The notes: generated by a model not told the origin, from the sequence alone. 64,000 bases of DNA from an uncultured Prevotella sp. (GCA_902495455.1 CABUXJ010000009.1:1-64000); one strand, 5' to 3'; counted from the first letter of the stretch, positions 38,388-47,017 are shown. Made by a program: numbers and translations.

Positions 38388-39695
38388 CATGGCCCCTCCC
38401 TTCCGGCCCTTCAGATATTCATATCCTATCCGGCAGCGGAGACAGTCCCGCCGGTCGCAATACTCGTTTTTCAGCTGCAGCAACGCTTGGCTATCACCCG
38501 CCGAACGCACCTCCAGTCCGCACTCCCGCCACATACGGATGACCCGGTTGTTTTCCGGGCGGAGTCCCTCCAGCAGGTCGACGGCACGCTCGCAAAGCTC
38601 CTCCCGCGACGTATGCCGGCCGTAGGCGAACAGCATCGGTACGGCAGTGTTGATGACCAGCAGGTCGAGCGAAGCAGCCGAGAGCCGCTTACTGTGGCGC
38701 GTGCTTTCAGAACCGAACGTGTAGTGGGTCTCCCAGTAGGGCGTGACACGGGTGTCGAGCAGACTGCGCACCGCCTCGACCGTGCCGCACTCGGTCAGCG
38801 CAGCCAATCCCATGCGGCATCCGTGGTAGAGCCGGGCCAACTGCGATATGCGGATATGAGGAAAGTTTTGCGGTCTCAGGCGCATGAAACGCCAGCGCCG
38901 CCAGTCCATCGGTGTGAGCGAGAACTTGTGTGCCAGATAGCGATATTCGTCGCCGAGGCGGCGGAAATAGCCATCCTTAATGGCCTCCTCACGGTATCTT
39001 TCGGGTATGGAAGCCTCGTCAAGCAGTCCCGCCTGGCCCATGAATATGGCCTCTATCTGGAAGAGGTCGTCCCTGTGATGCCCCACGGCAGACAGCGGCA
39101 CGTGGGCGGCCCACTCCTCAAAGGCATCACCGTTGATACCGAAGCCGTAGTTGCGGGCCAGCGTTATGAAGCACGCTTCCTCCCACGATCCGTTCCTCAT
39201 ATCCGCCCTGCGGCTTATGTCGGCCGTCTTGCGCTCGAGACGCTCGGTCTGCAGCGCCGCCATCCACGCACTGACGGTCATCCGGCTGAGCGAGGGCACG
39301 ATGCGGTAGCACGGCGGGAATCGGTCTTCGGTCATGAGTTCATGATAGTTGTCAGCGACATGCTGCGGCACGGCGACCACCATCTGCGGTATCCTGCGCC
39401 CGCTGCTATCCGCCACCTCACAGTCGGCGCCACCCACCACATGGAGCACCACACTGTCGTAAGCACCGTCACGGTCATGACCGTGCGCACGCCAGTGGGA
39501 CGACAGGTCGTGTATCTCGACATTGCCGACCCACAATGTCCCGTCGATGCGTATCTTGGCATTAAAAAAGTCCGGTCCGGCGTCATGGTTATGCAGTCCG
39601 GGATCTATCACCTCGACCGGCTTGCCGTCAGTCGTCGTCAGGCCGCCGGAGGGCAGGAGACGGTGTTTCCATGCGTAGTGAAGCAGTTGTTCCAT
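38385..39695 (-). CDS. DUF2851 family protein
   Basis: A 436-residue cytosolic protein of a family widespread in Bacteroidota with unknown function. Recognisable stretches are MEQLLHYAWKHRLLPSGGL, DPGLHNHDAGPDFFNAKI and WVGNVEIHDLSSHWRAHGHD, which include conserved His and Asp that could bind metal, and a C-terminal Cys group (YCDRRDCLRCRIGY). The ATG at 39695 is used because a full promoter (39721-39751) lies inside the longer open frame. Confidence 0.85.
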   Translation of the reverse strand: MEQLLHYAWKHRLLPSGGLTTTDGKPVEVIDPGLHNHDAGPDFFNAKIRIDGTLWVGNVEIHDLSSHWRAHGHDRDGAYDSVVLHVVGGADCEVADSSGRRIPQMVVAVPQHVADNYHELMTEDRFPPCYRIVPSLSRMTVSAWMAALQTERLERKTADISRRADMRNGSWEEACFITLARNYGFGINGDAFEEWAAHVPLSAVGHHRDDLFQIEAIFMGQAGLLDEASIPERYREEAIKDGYFRRLGDEYRYLAHKFSLTPMDWRRWRFMRLRPQNFPHIRISQLARLYHGCRMGLAALTECGTVEAVRSLLDTRVTPYWETHYTFGSESTRHSKRLSAASLDLLVINTAVPMLFAYGRHTSREELCERAVDLLEGLRPENNRVIRMWRECGLEVRSAGDSQALLQLKNEYCDRRDCLRCRIGYEYLKGRKGGAM

Positions 39696-39720
39696 TGTTG
39701 ATACATCATGAATAAAATGA

Positions 39721-39751
39721 CAAAGATACAGCAACTTGCGCAGAAAACAAA
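39721..39751 (-). promoter_or_regulatory. Promoter for DUF2851 gene
   Basis: TATCTTTG (39721-39728) with TTTG (39748-39751) at a 19-base spacing, on the minus strand. Confidence 0.7.
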
Positions 39752-39882
39752 GGGTTGCCGGGCTTTTTTTTCGGGAGTTGTAGCGTGCCATATACTGCTT
39801 TCACTATCTCAGACACTGACATTTTGAACCCTCGCAACGAAAGCCCATGAACAAATCAGGTCCTATCCGGAATTTATTTCGT

Positions 39883-39890
39883 ATATTTGC
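39883..39890 (+). promoter_or_regulatory. -7 box for esterase gene
   Basis: TATATTTG, 23 bases before the ATG at 39913. It excludes the upstream in-frame start at 39847. Confidence 0.6.
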
Positions 39891-39912
39891 AAATCAAAAA
39901 TATAAGATTTAC

Positions 39913-40776
39913 ATGGCCTTACAGATTTTGCAAACAACCAATCGCTGGAGAGCATTAGCGTCTCTCATCTTTATCATCGTCACACAAAGCCTCATCGCGC
40001 CATCCCTCCTGCGCGCCCAAAACGCCTTTACGCTGGACCTCTGGCCCTCCGGAGCTCCCGTGAGAAGCAGTAATCCGCAGGACACGGCCCGCGTGTTTGT
40101 CTATCTCCCGGAGGAAAAACTGGCCACCGGCCAGGCCGTGGTCATCTGTCCCGGCGGCGCCTACGAGCACCTCGCCTTAGACCATGAAGGCCACGGATGG
40201 GCTCCGTTCCTCAACGGACAGGGTCTCGCCGTGATCGTCCTGAAATATCGCATGCCCCACGGCAACCCCGACGTGCCTGTCGGTGACGCCGAAGAGGCGA
40301 TGCGCCTCGTGCGCCGCAATGCCCGGGCATGGCACATCGACCGCAACAAGGTGGGCATCATGGGCTTTTCGGCCGGCGGCCATCTTGCCTCGGTCGTGGC
40401 CACCCGTGCCAAAGACGACGCCGCACCCGATTTCCAGATACTTTTCTACCCCGTCATAACGATGGACCCGGCCTTCACCCACAAGGGCTCTCACGACAAT
40501 CTGCTGGGTGAGCGCGCAGCCAAACGCCGCCAGCGCGAATACAGCACCGACATGCAGGTGACACGCAACACGCCACGCGCCTTCATCGCGCTGAGCGACG
40601 ACGACCATGCCGTCCTGCCCGCCAACGGCACCAACTACTATGTGGAGTGCTACCGCCACGATGTCCCCGCCTCTCTCCATGTCTACCCGACCGGCGGCCA
40701 CGGATGGGGCATACGCCAGAGCTTCCCCTTCCACTTCGAGTTGATGCTCGAACTGAAGGCCTGGCTGAAGCAGTAG
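39913..40776 (+). CDS. Exported alpha/beta hydrolase (acetyl-esterase type)
   Basis: A 287-residue secreted enzyme. Signal peptide up to about residue 36 (LASLIFIIVTQSLIAPSLLR, then AQ). The hydrolase fold shows the oxyanion region VICPGGAYEHLALDHEG, nucleophile Ser153 in GFSAGGHLAS, Asp in SDDDHAVLP and His in PTGGHGWG. This is the pattern of bacterial acetyl-xylan or feruloyl esterase-like enzymes of polysaccharide use. The substrate is not shown by the sequence. It is monocistronic. Confidence 0.88.
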   Translation: MALQILQTTNRWRALASLIFIIVTQSLIAPSLLRAQNAFTLDLWPSGAPVRSSNPQDTARVFVYLPEEKLATGQAVVICPGGAYEHLALDHEGHGWAPFLNGQGLAVIVLKYRMPHGNPDVPVGDAEEAMRLVRRNARAWHIDRNKVGIMGFSAGGHLASVVATRAKDDAAPDFQILFYPVITMDPAFTHKGSHDNLLGERAAKRRQREYSTDMQVTRNTPRAFIALSDDDHAVLPANGTNYYVECYRHDVPASLHVYPTGGHGWGIRQSFPFHFELMLELKAWLKQ

Positions 40777-40867
40777 TCCGGCGCCCACAACCACTCCGAA
40801 AAATCGCCCCGGACGTCGGAAGAACCGTTTTATCAGTTCCGTTGACCGACTTATTAAAATAAATAGC

Positions 40868-40902
40868 TATATTTGCAGCATAAATAATAAAACAACAGGA
40901 GG
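40868..40902 (+). promoter_or_regulatory. -7 box and strong Shine-Dalgarno of TA operon
   Basis: TATATTTG at 40868-40875 and AGGAGG at 40897-40902, seven bases from the antitoxin ATG. Full Shine-Dalgarno sites are rare in Bacteroidota, which suggests efficient antitoxin translation or acquisition from another phylum. Confidence 0.65.
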
Positions 40903-40909
40903 AATCAAT

Positions 40910-41155
40910 ATGACAACAATGCAACTGAACGCCGAAATATACCGCAGTCTCAGTGTAATCGCCGAAAACGAAAGCCTGATGAAGCGCGCGGCAAAGTACC
41001 TTAAGAAACTGGCCGCACAGAAGGAGGACGACACCCTCATGACCAAAGAGGAATACTTTGCGAAGATAGACGAGTCGCTCCAACAGGCACGAGAGGGGAA
41101 GGTCGTTACATTCGACAATACCGATGATATGAACGCCTGGCTGAACAGCTTATGA
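40910..41155 (+). CDS. Antitoxin of YoeB-type pair
   Basis: An 81-residue protein: an N-terminal helical part (LNAEIYRSLSVIAENESLM, AAKYLKKLAAQ) and a C-terminal toxin-neutralising tail (LMTKEEYFAKIDESLQQARE, TFDNTDDMNAWLNSL). The end resembles the YoeB-binding region of YefM-like antitoxins, but the N-terminus is not the usual Phd fold. It would bind its own promoter and the toxin. It overlaps the toxin gene by four bases. Confidence 0.8.
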   Translation: MTTMQLNAEIYRSLSVIAENESLMKRAAKYLKKLAAQKEDDTLMTKEEYFAKIDESLQQAREGKVVTFDNTDDMNAWLNSL

Positions 41156-41433
41156 AAACAACATATAAAATAAGCTATACGCAAAGAGCGGAAAGCGACT
41201 TGACAAAGCTGAAACGCAGCGAACCGTCTTCGTTCAAAAAAGCCATAAAGCTGCTTAATGAACTTGTCGACAATCCCACCTCAGGCACCGGCCATCCTCA
41301 CCGTCTGACGGGCGACCGCGCCGGACAGTGGTCGCGCAGCATAACCAAGAAGCACCGCCTTGTCTACGAGGTGCACGACGATGAGATTATCGTGCTCGTC
41401 TTGGCCGCCTACGGACATTATGACGACCACTGA
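41152..41433 (+). CDS. Txe/YoeB-family toxin
   Basis: A 93-residue RelE-superfamily ribosome-dependent mRNA interferase. It has the YoeB signature TGHPHRLTGDRAGQWSRSIT, then KKHRLVYEV and the C-terminal AAYGHYDDH, with conserved Glu, Arg, His and Tyr. The start overlaps the antitoxin stop (ATGA), typical of TA operons. A strong terminator follows at 41459. Its mirror partner, a YafQ-type pair, lies on the opposite strand directly downstream. Confidence 0.93.
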   Translation: MKTTYKISYTQRAESDLTKLKRSEPSSFKKAIKLLNELVDNPTSGTGHPHRLTGDRAGQWSRSITKKHRLVYEVHDDEIIVLVLAAYGHYDDH

Positions 41434-41458
41434 CATCGTTCAGGACCGAATATACAAA

Positions 41459-41501
41459 ACAGCTCCCCGCAACGTGCAGATGTGCCGTTGCGGGGAGCTG
41501 T
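41459..41501 (+). terminator. Terminator after YoeB pair (first copy of a 31-bp repeat)
   Basis: Arms 41459-41474 and 41486-41501 form a perfect 16-bp stem. The 31 bases at 41465-41495 recur unchanged at 42362-42392. Confidence 0.85.
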
Positions 41502-41566
41502 TTGCGTATGGAGATCATCTTGGCTAATGAGCCTTGAAGTTATGCAGCCCGCATGAAATCTTATAA

Positions 41567-41860
41567 TCAGCGACGTGTCTTTCCGAATAAGTCGGAGTGA
41601 GTGCCGGTGGAAAGCATGAGAAGAGTAAGTTCGTTGTCATTTTGCTCCCATACCAGCAACCAATCGGGAGCAATATGTGCTTCCCATTCTCCGGCATGAT
41701 TGCCAGTCAATGTGTGCGGCCGGTATTCTGCGGTCAGTGAACCGGTCTCAATGAGCAAGTCAAGTGCTTTGGCCAGCTTATCCATAGGGAATCCCCTGCG
41801 TCGGCATAGTTCTACGTTCTTTTTAAAACGTTTGGTGATTGTTATATTATACTTCTTCAC
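41567..41860 (-). CDS. YafQ-family toxin
   Basis: A 97-residue RelE-superfamily endoribonuclease. Features are the basic start (ITKRFKKNVELCRRRGFPMD), AEYRPHTLTGNHAGEWEAH and the HIAPDWLLVWEQND then LMLSTGTHSDLF end, matching YafQ toxins with His residues at the active site. Its start overlaps the antitoxin's end by four bases on the minus strand. It would cleave mRNA at the ribosome when the antitoxin is degraded. Confidence 0.92.
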   Translation of the reverse strand: MKKYNITITKRFKKNVELCRRRGFPMDKLAKALDLLIETGSLTAEYRPHTLTGNHAGEWEAHIAPDWLLVWEQNDNELTLLMLSTGTHSDLFGKTRR

Positions 41861-42084
41861 AATCCCAAATCTTTAAAGAGCTCCTCTTTGTCTAAATATT
41901 TTATCACACGTCCGGCCTTAGCGTCCTCACGCGCCAACTCTATCTCGGTCTTTTTCTGTTTCTTCACTGCAATCTTTCTGACACCGCGCATCATCTTGAT
42001 TGCACGTTTGAGGTCGTTAATCAAGGAGGCGTCTTCCACCGTTACTATAAGTTGCTGCGAAGATGTTGTTAATGTTTCTGTCAT
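41857..42084 (-). CDS. Antitoxin of YafQ-type pair
   Basis: A 75-residue protein with an N-terminal strand-helix part (QQLIVTVEDASLINDLKRAI), a basic middle (MRGVRKIAVKKQKKTEIELA) and an acidic end (YLDKEELFKDLGL). The layout suits a DNA-binding antitoxin, though the fold is not the classic DinJ ribbon. The promoter -7 box is at 42110-42117, and a three-copy 33-bp repeat lies just upstream, probably its operator. Confidence 0.8.
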   Translation of the reverse strand: MTETLTTSSQQLIVTVEDASLINDLKRAIKMMRGVRKIAVKKQKKTEIELAREDAKAGRVIKYLDKEELFKDLGL

Positions 42085-42109
42085 ACGCCAAATCTGTTTT
42101 ATTCATTGG

Positions 42110-42117
42110 CAAAGATA
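42110..42117 (-). promoter_or_regulatory. -7 box for YafQ-type pair
   Basis: TATCTTTG on the minus strand, 26 bases before the antitoxin start. The expected -33 position falls in the first 33-bp repeat. Confidence 0.55.
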
Positions 42118-42134
42118 CGGATTTTCTCGCTTTT

Positions 42135-42219
42135 ACTGCGTTTTCCTATAAAAATAAGTGTCAAAAAACTGCGTTTTCCTATAAAACAGAGGGGTAAAAA
42201 ACTGCGTTTTCCTATAGAA
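42135..42219. repeat. Three tandem 33-bp repeats upstream of TA pair
   Basis: ACTGCGTTTTCCTATA begins at 42135, 42168 and 42201, so the period is exactly 33 bp. Each is followed by RAA and a variable spacer of about 14 bases, and the later two copies are preceded by AAAAA. They overlap the promoter of the YafQ-type pair. Confidence 0.8.
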
Positions 42220-42358
42220 AGGAACCAGGAGGGGAGGTTTCGGTTGCGTTAAGAGCACATCTTTTTGCTGTAACAGATTGCAAACCGGTTGCAGGATAAA
42301 GAAAAATGATGACCACTAACATTGCGCCGTGCCCCACCAATGCCCTACCGTAACCTAC

Positions 42359-42395
42359 AATCCCCGCAACGTGCAGATGTGCCGTTGCGGGGATT
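42359..42395. repeat. Second copy of 31-bp hairpin
   Basis: Same 31-base hairpin as at 41465-41495, in direct orientation. No plus-strand gene ends here, so the copy may derive from duplication around the YafQ-type module. Confidence 0.8.
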
Positions 42396-42488
42396 GATTT
42401 ATGGCAAAACGAGCGGATTATTGTACCGCAATATACATAATATAATCTTTTCGCTTTGTTATTAAAAGAAAAGTATTTCTGTTTTGGA

Positions 42489-42504
42489 ACGGCCTTGTGG
42501 CCGT
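42489..42504 (-). terminator. Short hairpin after small lipoprotein gene
   Basis: ACGGCC and GGCCGT form a 6-bp stem with loop TTGT, then AT-rich minus-strand sequence. A weak terminator candidate. Confidence 0.4.
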
Positions 42505-42536
42505 CAAATGAGAAGTTATATTATTGCACTTCTCTC

Positions 42537-42956
42537 TTATTTGCGCTTTAACTGATAAACGACATAAGAGCCATTGGAATATCCTTTAAGCTGTAAAGTG
42601 GACGGAGTGACTACGACATCCCATTCTCCAGTAAGATTGCGCTGCGCCCATGAATTATTGGAAAGTATTGTTATTTCTTTTTCTTCCTCATTGTAATCAA
42701 ATTCAAACGATCCGGTAGTGCTTTCTCCTTCCTCGTCTGTAACAGAAAATCTACCGGTGCCGTCAGTGTTAAATGTAATCTTTATCACATAGCCATAATC
42801 GTTTGTCTGTGTCCATGTCCCGTAAATGGATTTGACTACTGTCTCATTAGTGGTATTAGTGTTGTCGTCATCATCATCATCACTGCTACAACTAACAAAT
42901 CCAATACTACATACCAGCATAGCCAGCATCATAGAAAAATACTTGAATGTTTTCAT
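42537..42956 (-). CDS. Small lipocalin-like lipoprotein
   Basis: A 139-residue lipoprotein. The signal (MLAMLVCSIGFVSCSSDD) has a lipobox ending at Cys24, followed by an acidic run (DDDDDDNTN). The mature part begins SIYGTWTQTNDYGYVIKITF and has strands typical of Bacteroidota lipocalin-like domains (GTWxxT start, FNTDGTGRFSVTDE, LQLKGY end). It is probably anchored to a membrane. Function is unknown. Confidence 0.8.
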   Translation of the reverse strand: MKTFKYFSMMLAMLVCSIGFVSCSSDDDDDDNTNTTNETVVKSIYGTWTQTNDYGYVIKITFNTDGTGRFSVTDEEGESTTGSFEFDYNEEEKEITILSNNSWAQRNLTGEWDVVVTPSTLQLKGYSNGSYVVYQLKRK

Positions 42957-43084
42957 AAATAAAATTTTATAAAGAATTAATTAATGTTTTATATTCCAAT
43001 TGCAAAATTAATCCTTATCGGCGAAAAAATCGAACACAGAGTGTCGCACTAATGCGACACAAATGACGCATCTGAGCGACTGTT

Positions 43085-43291
43085 TTATTTGTTCATATCG
43101 TCGGAATATTCCTTGAAGAAGTCATAACCCAATATCTCGGATATGCTTTTCAGCAGATTCGTATCTATGCTGTTTTTGTTGAAGATGCGGTAGACGACCG
43201 ACCTGTGACAGTTCAGTTTGCGCGCCAACCAGCTGACGGAACGTTCCTGCCGTTCCAGTTCGTCCTTTATACACTGCCCGATATTTACCAT
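43085..43291 (-). CDS. Small XRE-type HTH protein
   Basis: A 68-residue DNA-binding protein made of little more than an HTH: IKDELERQERSVSWLARKLN, CHRSVVYRIFNKNS, TNLLKSISEILGYDFF. This single-domain type is common in Bacteroidales, and partners are unknown. It lies downstream of an unusual 470-base region with a promoter at 43765-43772 on the same strand, so a long leader is possible. Confidence 0.82.
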   Translation of the reverse strand: MVNIGQCIKDELERQERSVSWLARKLNCHRSVVYRIFNKNSIDTNLLKSISEILGYDFFKEYSDDMNK

Positions 43292-43772
43292 GATGATGTT
43301 TCTTTTCTTACATTAACGATATAAGAAAAGCGTGAGATTCTGCCCGTCACCCGTCCACCACTTGAGGCCTTCGCATTGCCCGAATAAAGAGAACGAGCAA
43401 CGCGAAACCCACGCCGATGTATCTACAAACAAATCCCCATGCACCACACCCATCAAATGCAAACCGCAGCGTCGCGGGCGCATAGATGACGTATGTGACA
43501 TCAAGGGAAATATCTATATAAGACATCCCATGAGCATCTACCGTTGCAATGTTCTGACTTTATTCTTGGAAGTTGCGAAGTTTCAAGTGGTCAAGAACAA
43601 AGCGTCAAGCAAACGCTTTCCTAAACATAGCGACTCTCCGTTCCCACCCGTGTTCCTCCGTCTGTCAGACCGTGGTCTTCTTTCCGGCTCGGCGAGGGTT
43701 GTCGTATTGCTGCCGCTGGACGGGATCACCGCTTTGCGGGCAGTCGGACTGATGAGAGTCGCTGCAAATATA
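43292..43772 (-). ncRNA. Possible structured leader or ncRNA before the HTH gene
   Basis: A TATATTTG box (43765-43772, minus strand) is followed by about 470 bases with no good gene, GC-rich and punctuated by inverted words such as AAAGCGTTTGCTTGACGCTTT. Open frames here, on both strands, are broken by stops and read like shadow translation. It could be a regulatory leader of the HTH gene or an independent RNA. Evidence is weak. Confidence 0.3.
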
Positions 43773-43839
43773 CGTAATAATTCTGATAATGCAACGACCG
43801 TGGTGATTTTTATTTTAGGTTCATCCGGTATTTGGATTT

Positions 43840-43991
43840 CAACGCAAAGACGCAAAGACACAAAGGGGGCGCATACGCGCATACGGAAGCACGCAAAGAC
43901 AAGAAAGGCATAGCGCATGACGGCGGCCATGCCTTTGCGTGCTTCCGTATGCGCGTCTGCGCCCCCTTTGCGTCTCTGCGTCTTTGCGTTG
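43840..43991. repeat. Long inverted repeat with GCAAAGACGCAAAGAC words
   Basis: Arms 43840-43911 and 43929-43991 pair over about 63 bp, with a few mismatches and a nine-base insertion in the left arm. The arms are rich in ACGCAAAGACGCAAAGAC and GGGGGCGCA. It lies in a gene-free 1.35-kb gap (43292-44645). Confidence 0.85.
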
Positions 43992-44226
43992 AAATATGTC
44001 TTTGCGTTGAAAATTATATCCTTGTCAAATTAATTCTGAATTTAACGCCGTTTTTTAGAGGTACTTTCCAAATTTATTTCGCCGCGCTCCCAAATATCGC
44101 AAGCATGAGCGTATCAAAAATCAGGGGTCGCCGTGACGATTTGTTTACATATTTTATAACATGCTCATTCATAGCCATATACAAAAAGCTGCGATTCCGT
44201 TGGTCAGCGGCGGGGCTGCAGCGGGC

Positions 44227-44487
44227 GTGCAATAAGGGCCCCGCGGGGTTGTCGTAAGGCCCTTATTGCATTATGACGGCGGCCCCGTTGCAACACGACA
44301 AGGCTGCCGTCGCAACCCCGGGAGGGCCTTACGGCAGGAAAACGGGTGCTTTTTCGGGCAAAAGTCGGGGTCGGAAAACGTGAGAAATCTCTGCTCCGAA
44401 AACGCCGTAAGGCCCTCCCGGGATGTCGGTGGCGGCAAAATCCGTCATTCTCCGCTGTTCGGGCATAGGCCGGGAGGCCCTTACGGG
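44227..44487. repeat. GC-rich modular repeat, locus C
   Basis: Perfect 13-bp arms TGCAATAAGGGCC (44228-44240) and complement (44258-44270), then GCGGCCCCGTTGCAAC and CCCGGGAGGGCCTTACGG modules. 44318-44335 is the inverted counterpart of 44404-44421, and a further copy lies at 44470-44487. Same family as loci A, B, D and E. Confidence 0.75.
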
Positions 44488-44571
44488 ATGAAAAAAGAGC
44501 GGAAAATGAGAATGTTCGGATGTTTTGGCGGATGCGATTTTGTAAAGATATATCATCCGACGGAACATAAA

Positions 44572-44616
44572 AAAGTCTCCCCGCAACGGCCGGTCGGCAC
44601 GTTGCGGGGAGACTTT
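44572..44616 (-). terminator. Terminator after pnp
   Basis: Arms 44572-44588 and 44600-44616 form a perfect 17-bp stem followed by a T-run on the minus strand. The stem shares CTCCCCGCAACG with the hairpins at 41459 and 42359. Confidence 0.88.
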
Positions 44617-44645
44617 ATGTTATATCAGTGTTCTGTCTTCTATGT

Positions 44646-46982
44646 TTAGAAGTCCATCTTGTCCAATGAGTCGTTGAAGTCCTGCGGCTCGTGGTTCTCC
44701 TGCGGCATAATGTCGCCGAGAGAGGGACGCTGCTGACGCTCTCCGCGCTCAGGGCGCTGACGGCGCTCGCCACGCTCTCCACGGGGACGACGGTCGCCAC
44801 GCTCGGGACGGTCGCCACGCTCACGGCGTGCGGGACGCTCCACGTAGTCGGCCGGCTTCTCGATGAGCACACGATGAGAGAGCTTATATTTGCCCGTCTT
44901 CGGGTCGATCTCCATCAGCTTGACCTTGATCTTGTCACCCTCCTTGATGCCGGCTTCCTCGACGGTCTCGAGGCGCTTCCAGTCTATCTCGGAGATGTGG
45001 AGCAGTCCGTCCTTGCCCGGCATGATCTCAACGAAACATCCGTAAGGCATGATCGAGCGCACAGTTCCGTCGTAGATTTCGCCTACTTCGGGAATGGCGA
45101 CAATGGCGCGAATCTTTGCAAGGGCACCGTCGATGCTCTCCTTGTTGGGGCCGCTCACCTGCACCTTGCCCACTCCGTCTTCTTCGTCGATAGTGATCGT
45201 TGAGCCGGTGTCCTCCTGCATCTGCTGGATGATCTTTCCACCCGGGCCTATCACGGCACCGATGAACTCCTTCGGTATCTCTATCTGGACGATGCGCGGA
45301 ACCTGCGGCTTCAGTTCGGCACGCGGCTCGGCGATGGTCTCGGTGAGCTTGCCGAGGATGTGCTCGCGTCCGGCCTTGGCCTGCATGAGGGCTTTCTCGA
45401 GAATCTCGAAGCTCAGACCGTCGCACTTGATGTCCATCTGTGTGGCTGTCAGACCGTCTTTCGTACCGGTTGTCTTGAAGTCCATGTCGCCCAGGTGGTC
45501 CTCGTCACCGAGGATGTCGCTGAGCACGGCATACTTGTCCTCGCCGGGGTTCTTGATCAGACCCATTGCGATACCGCTGACGGGCTTCTTCATCGGCACG
45601 CCGGCGTCCATCAGGGCCAGTGTTCCGGCGCAGACGGTAGCCATCGACGACGAACCGTTGCTCTCGAGTATCTGGCTCACGAGACGCACTGTGTAGGGGA
45701 AGTCCTCGGGTATCTGACCCTTCAGACCGCGCCATGCGAGGTGGCCGTGACCGATTTCGCGGCGTCCTACGCCACGCTGTGCCTTGGCCTCACCGGTACA
45801 GAACGGCGGGAAGTTGTAGTGAAGGAGGAAGCGCTGATAGCTCTTGTCCAATACGTCGTCAACGAGCTTCTCGTCGAGCTTCGTGCCGAGCGTACACGTG
45901 GAGAGGCTCTGGGTCTCACCGCGGGTGAAGATTGAACTTCCGTGAGGCATGGGCAGCGGGCTGACCTCGCACCAGATGGGGCGTATCTCGTCGGTCTTGC
46001 GGCCGTCGAGACGGATGCCCTCGTCGAGGATGCAGCGGCGCATGGCGTCACGCATGACGTCGTGGTAGTAGCGCTCCATCATGGTGCACTTCTCCTCCAG
46101 TTCGTCCTCGGTGAGGTCGGCATGGGCGGCGGCATAAGCCTCCTTGAAGTCCTCCAGTATCTTGTCGAAAGCCTCCTGACGGGCCTGCTTCTCGAGAGCC
46201 TGCTTCGTGACGTCGTAGGCTTTGGAGTAGAGCTCCTTGTTCATCTGCTCGCGCAGTTCCTCGTCGTTGACCTCGTGGCAGTATTCGCGCTTGACGTCCT
46301 TGCCGAGCTCCTTGCTGAGTTCGGTCTGCAGCTCGCACATGGGCTTGATGGCGTCCATAGCGGCCTTGAGGGCGCCGATCATGTCCTGCTCCGATACTTC
46401 CTTCATCTCGCCTTCGACCATCATGATGTTCTCGGCCGATGCTCCGACCATGATGTCCATGTCGGCTTCCTTCATCTGCTCGAATGTCGGGTTGATGACA
46501 TATTCGCCGCCTATGCGGGCCACGCGGCACTCGCTGATGGGGCACTCAAAGGGAATATCTGAACAAGCCAGAGCGGCTGATGCGGCAAATCCGGCCAATG
46601 CGTCGGGCTGGTCAACGCCGTCGGCACTGAGCAGCATTACGTTGACAAACACCTCGGCGTGATAGTTTGAGGGGAACAGCGGACGGAGCACGCGGTCGAC
46701 CAGACGTGATGTCAGAATCTCGTTGTCGCCGGGCTTGCCCTCGCGCTTGGTAAATCCGCCGGGGAAGCGGCCTGCTGCGGAGTACTGCTCCTTGTAGTCA
46801 ACCTGCAAAGGCATGAAATCTGTTCCGGGAACTGCATCCTTTGCGGCACAAACAGTGGCCAGAAGTACGGTGTTGCCCATACGCAGAACAACGCTACCGT
46901 CGGCCTGTTTTGCCACTTTCCCGGTCTCAATCGTGATGGTTCTTCCATCAGGCAATTGAATACTCTTTGTAATTACGTTCAT
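44646..46982 (-). CDS. pnp: Polynucleotide phosphorylase
   Basis: A 778-residue 3'-5' exoribonuclease of RNA turnover. Two RNase PH domains are visible (GSVVLRMGNTVLLATVCAAK early, RREIGHGHLAWRGLKGQIPE in the second), with a helical linker between them. A KH domain (FIGAVIGPGGKIIQQMQE), an S1 domain (GEIYDGTVRSIMPYGCFVEI) and a long Arg/Gly/Glu-rich tail (ARRERGDRPERGDRRPRGER) follow. The tail probably binds RNA or partners. The -7 box lies 36 bases upstream of the start. It is monocistronic, between hairpins. Confidence 0.97.
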   Translation of the reverse strand: MNVITKSIQLPDGRTITIETGKVAKQADGSVVLRMGNTVLLATVCAAKDAVPGTDFMPLQVDYKEQYSAAGRFPGGFTKREGKPGDNEILTSRLVDRVLRPLFPSNYHAEVFVNVMLLSADGVDQPDALAGFAASAALACSDIPFECPISECRVARIGGEYVINPTFEQMKEADMDIMVGASAENIMMVEGEMKEVSEQDMIGALKAAMDAIKPMCELQTELSKELGKDVKREYCHEVNDEELREQMNKELYSKAYDVTKQALEKQARQEAFDKILEDFKEAYAAAHADLTEDELEEKCTMMERYYHDVMRDAMRRCILDEGIRLDGRKTDEIRPIWCEVSPLPMPHGSSIFTRGETQSLSTCTLGTKLDEKLVDDVLDKSYQRFLLHYNFPPFCTGEAKAQRGVGRREIGHGHLAWRGLKGQIPEDFPYTVRLVSQILESNGSSSMATVCAGTLALMDAGVPMKKPVSGIAMGLIKNPGEDKYAVLSDILGDEDHLGDMDFKTTGTKDGLTATQMDIKCDGLSFEILEKALMQAKAGREHILGKLTETIAEPRAELKPQVPRIVQIEIPKEFIGAVIGPGGKIIQQMQEDTGSTITIDEEDGVGKVQVSGPNKESIDGALAKIRAIVAIPEVGEIYDGTVRSIMPYGCFVEIMPGKDGLLHISEIDWKRLETVEEAGIKEGDKIKVKLMEIDPKTGKYKLSHRVLIEKPADYVERPARRERGDRPERGDRRPRGERGERRQRPERGERQQRPSLGDIMPQENHEPQDFNDSLDKMDF

Positions 46983-47017
46983 CTTTTAATTAAAACATCT
47001 AAAAATAAAAATTCGGA

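Noticed and set aside
43332..43930. Proteins of 193 and 115 residues on opposite strands
   Set aside because: They mirror each other through an inverted repeat and a likely leader region. Codon content looks random and both end in the GCAAAGAC repeat.
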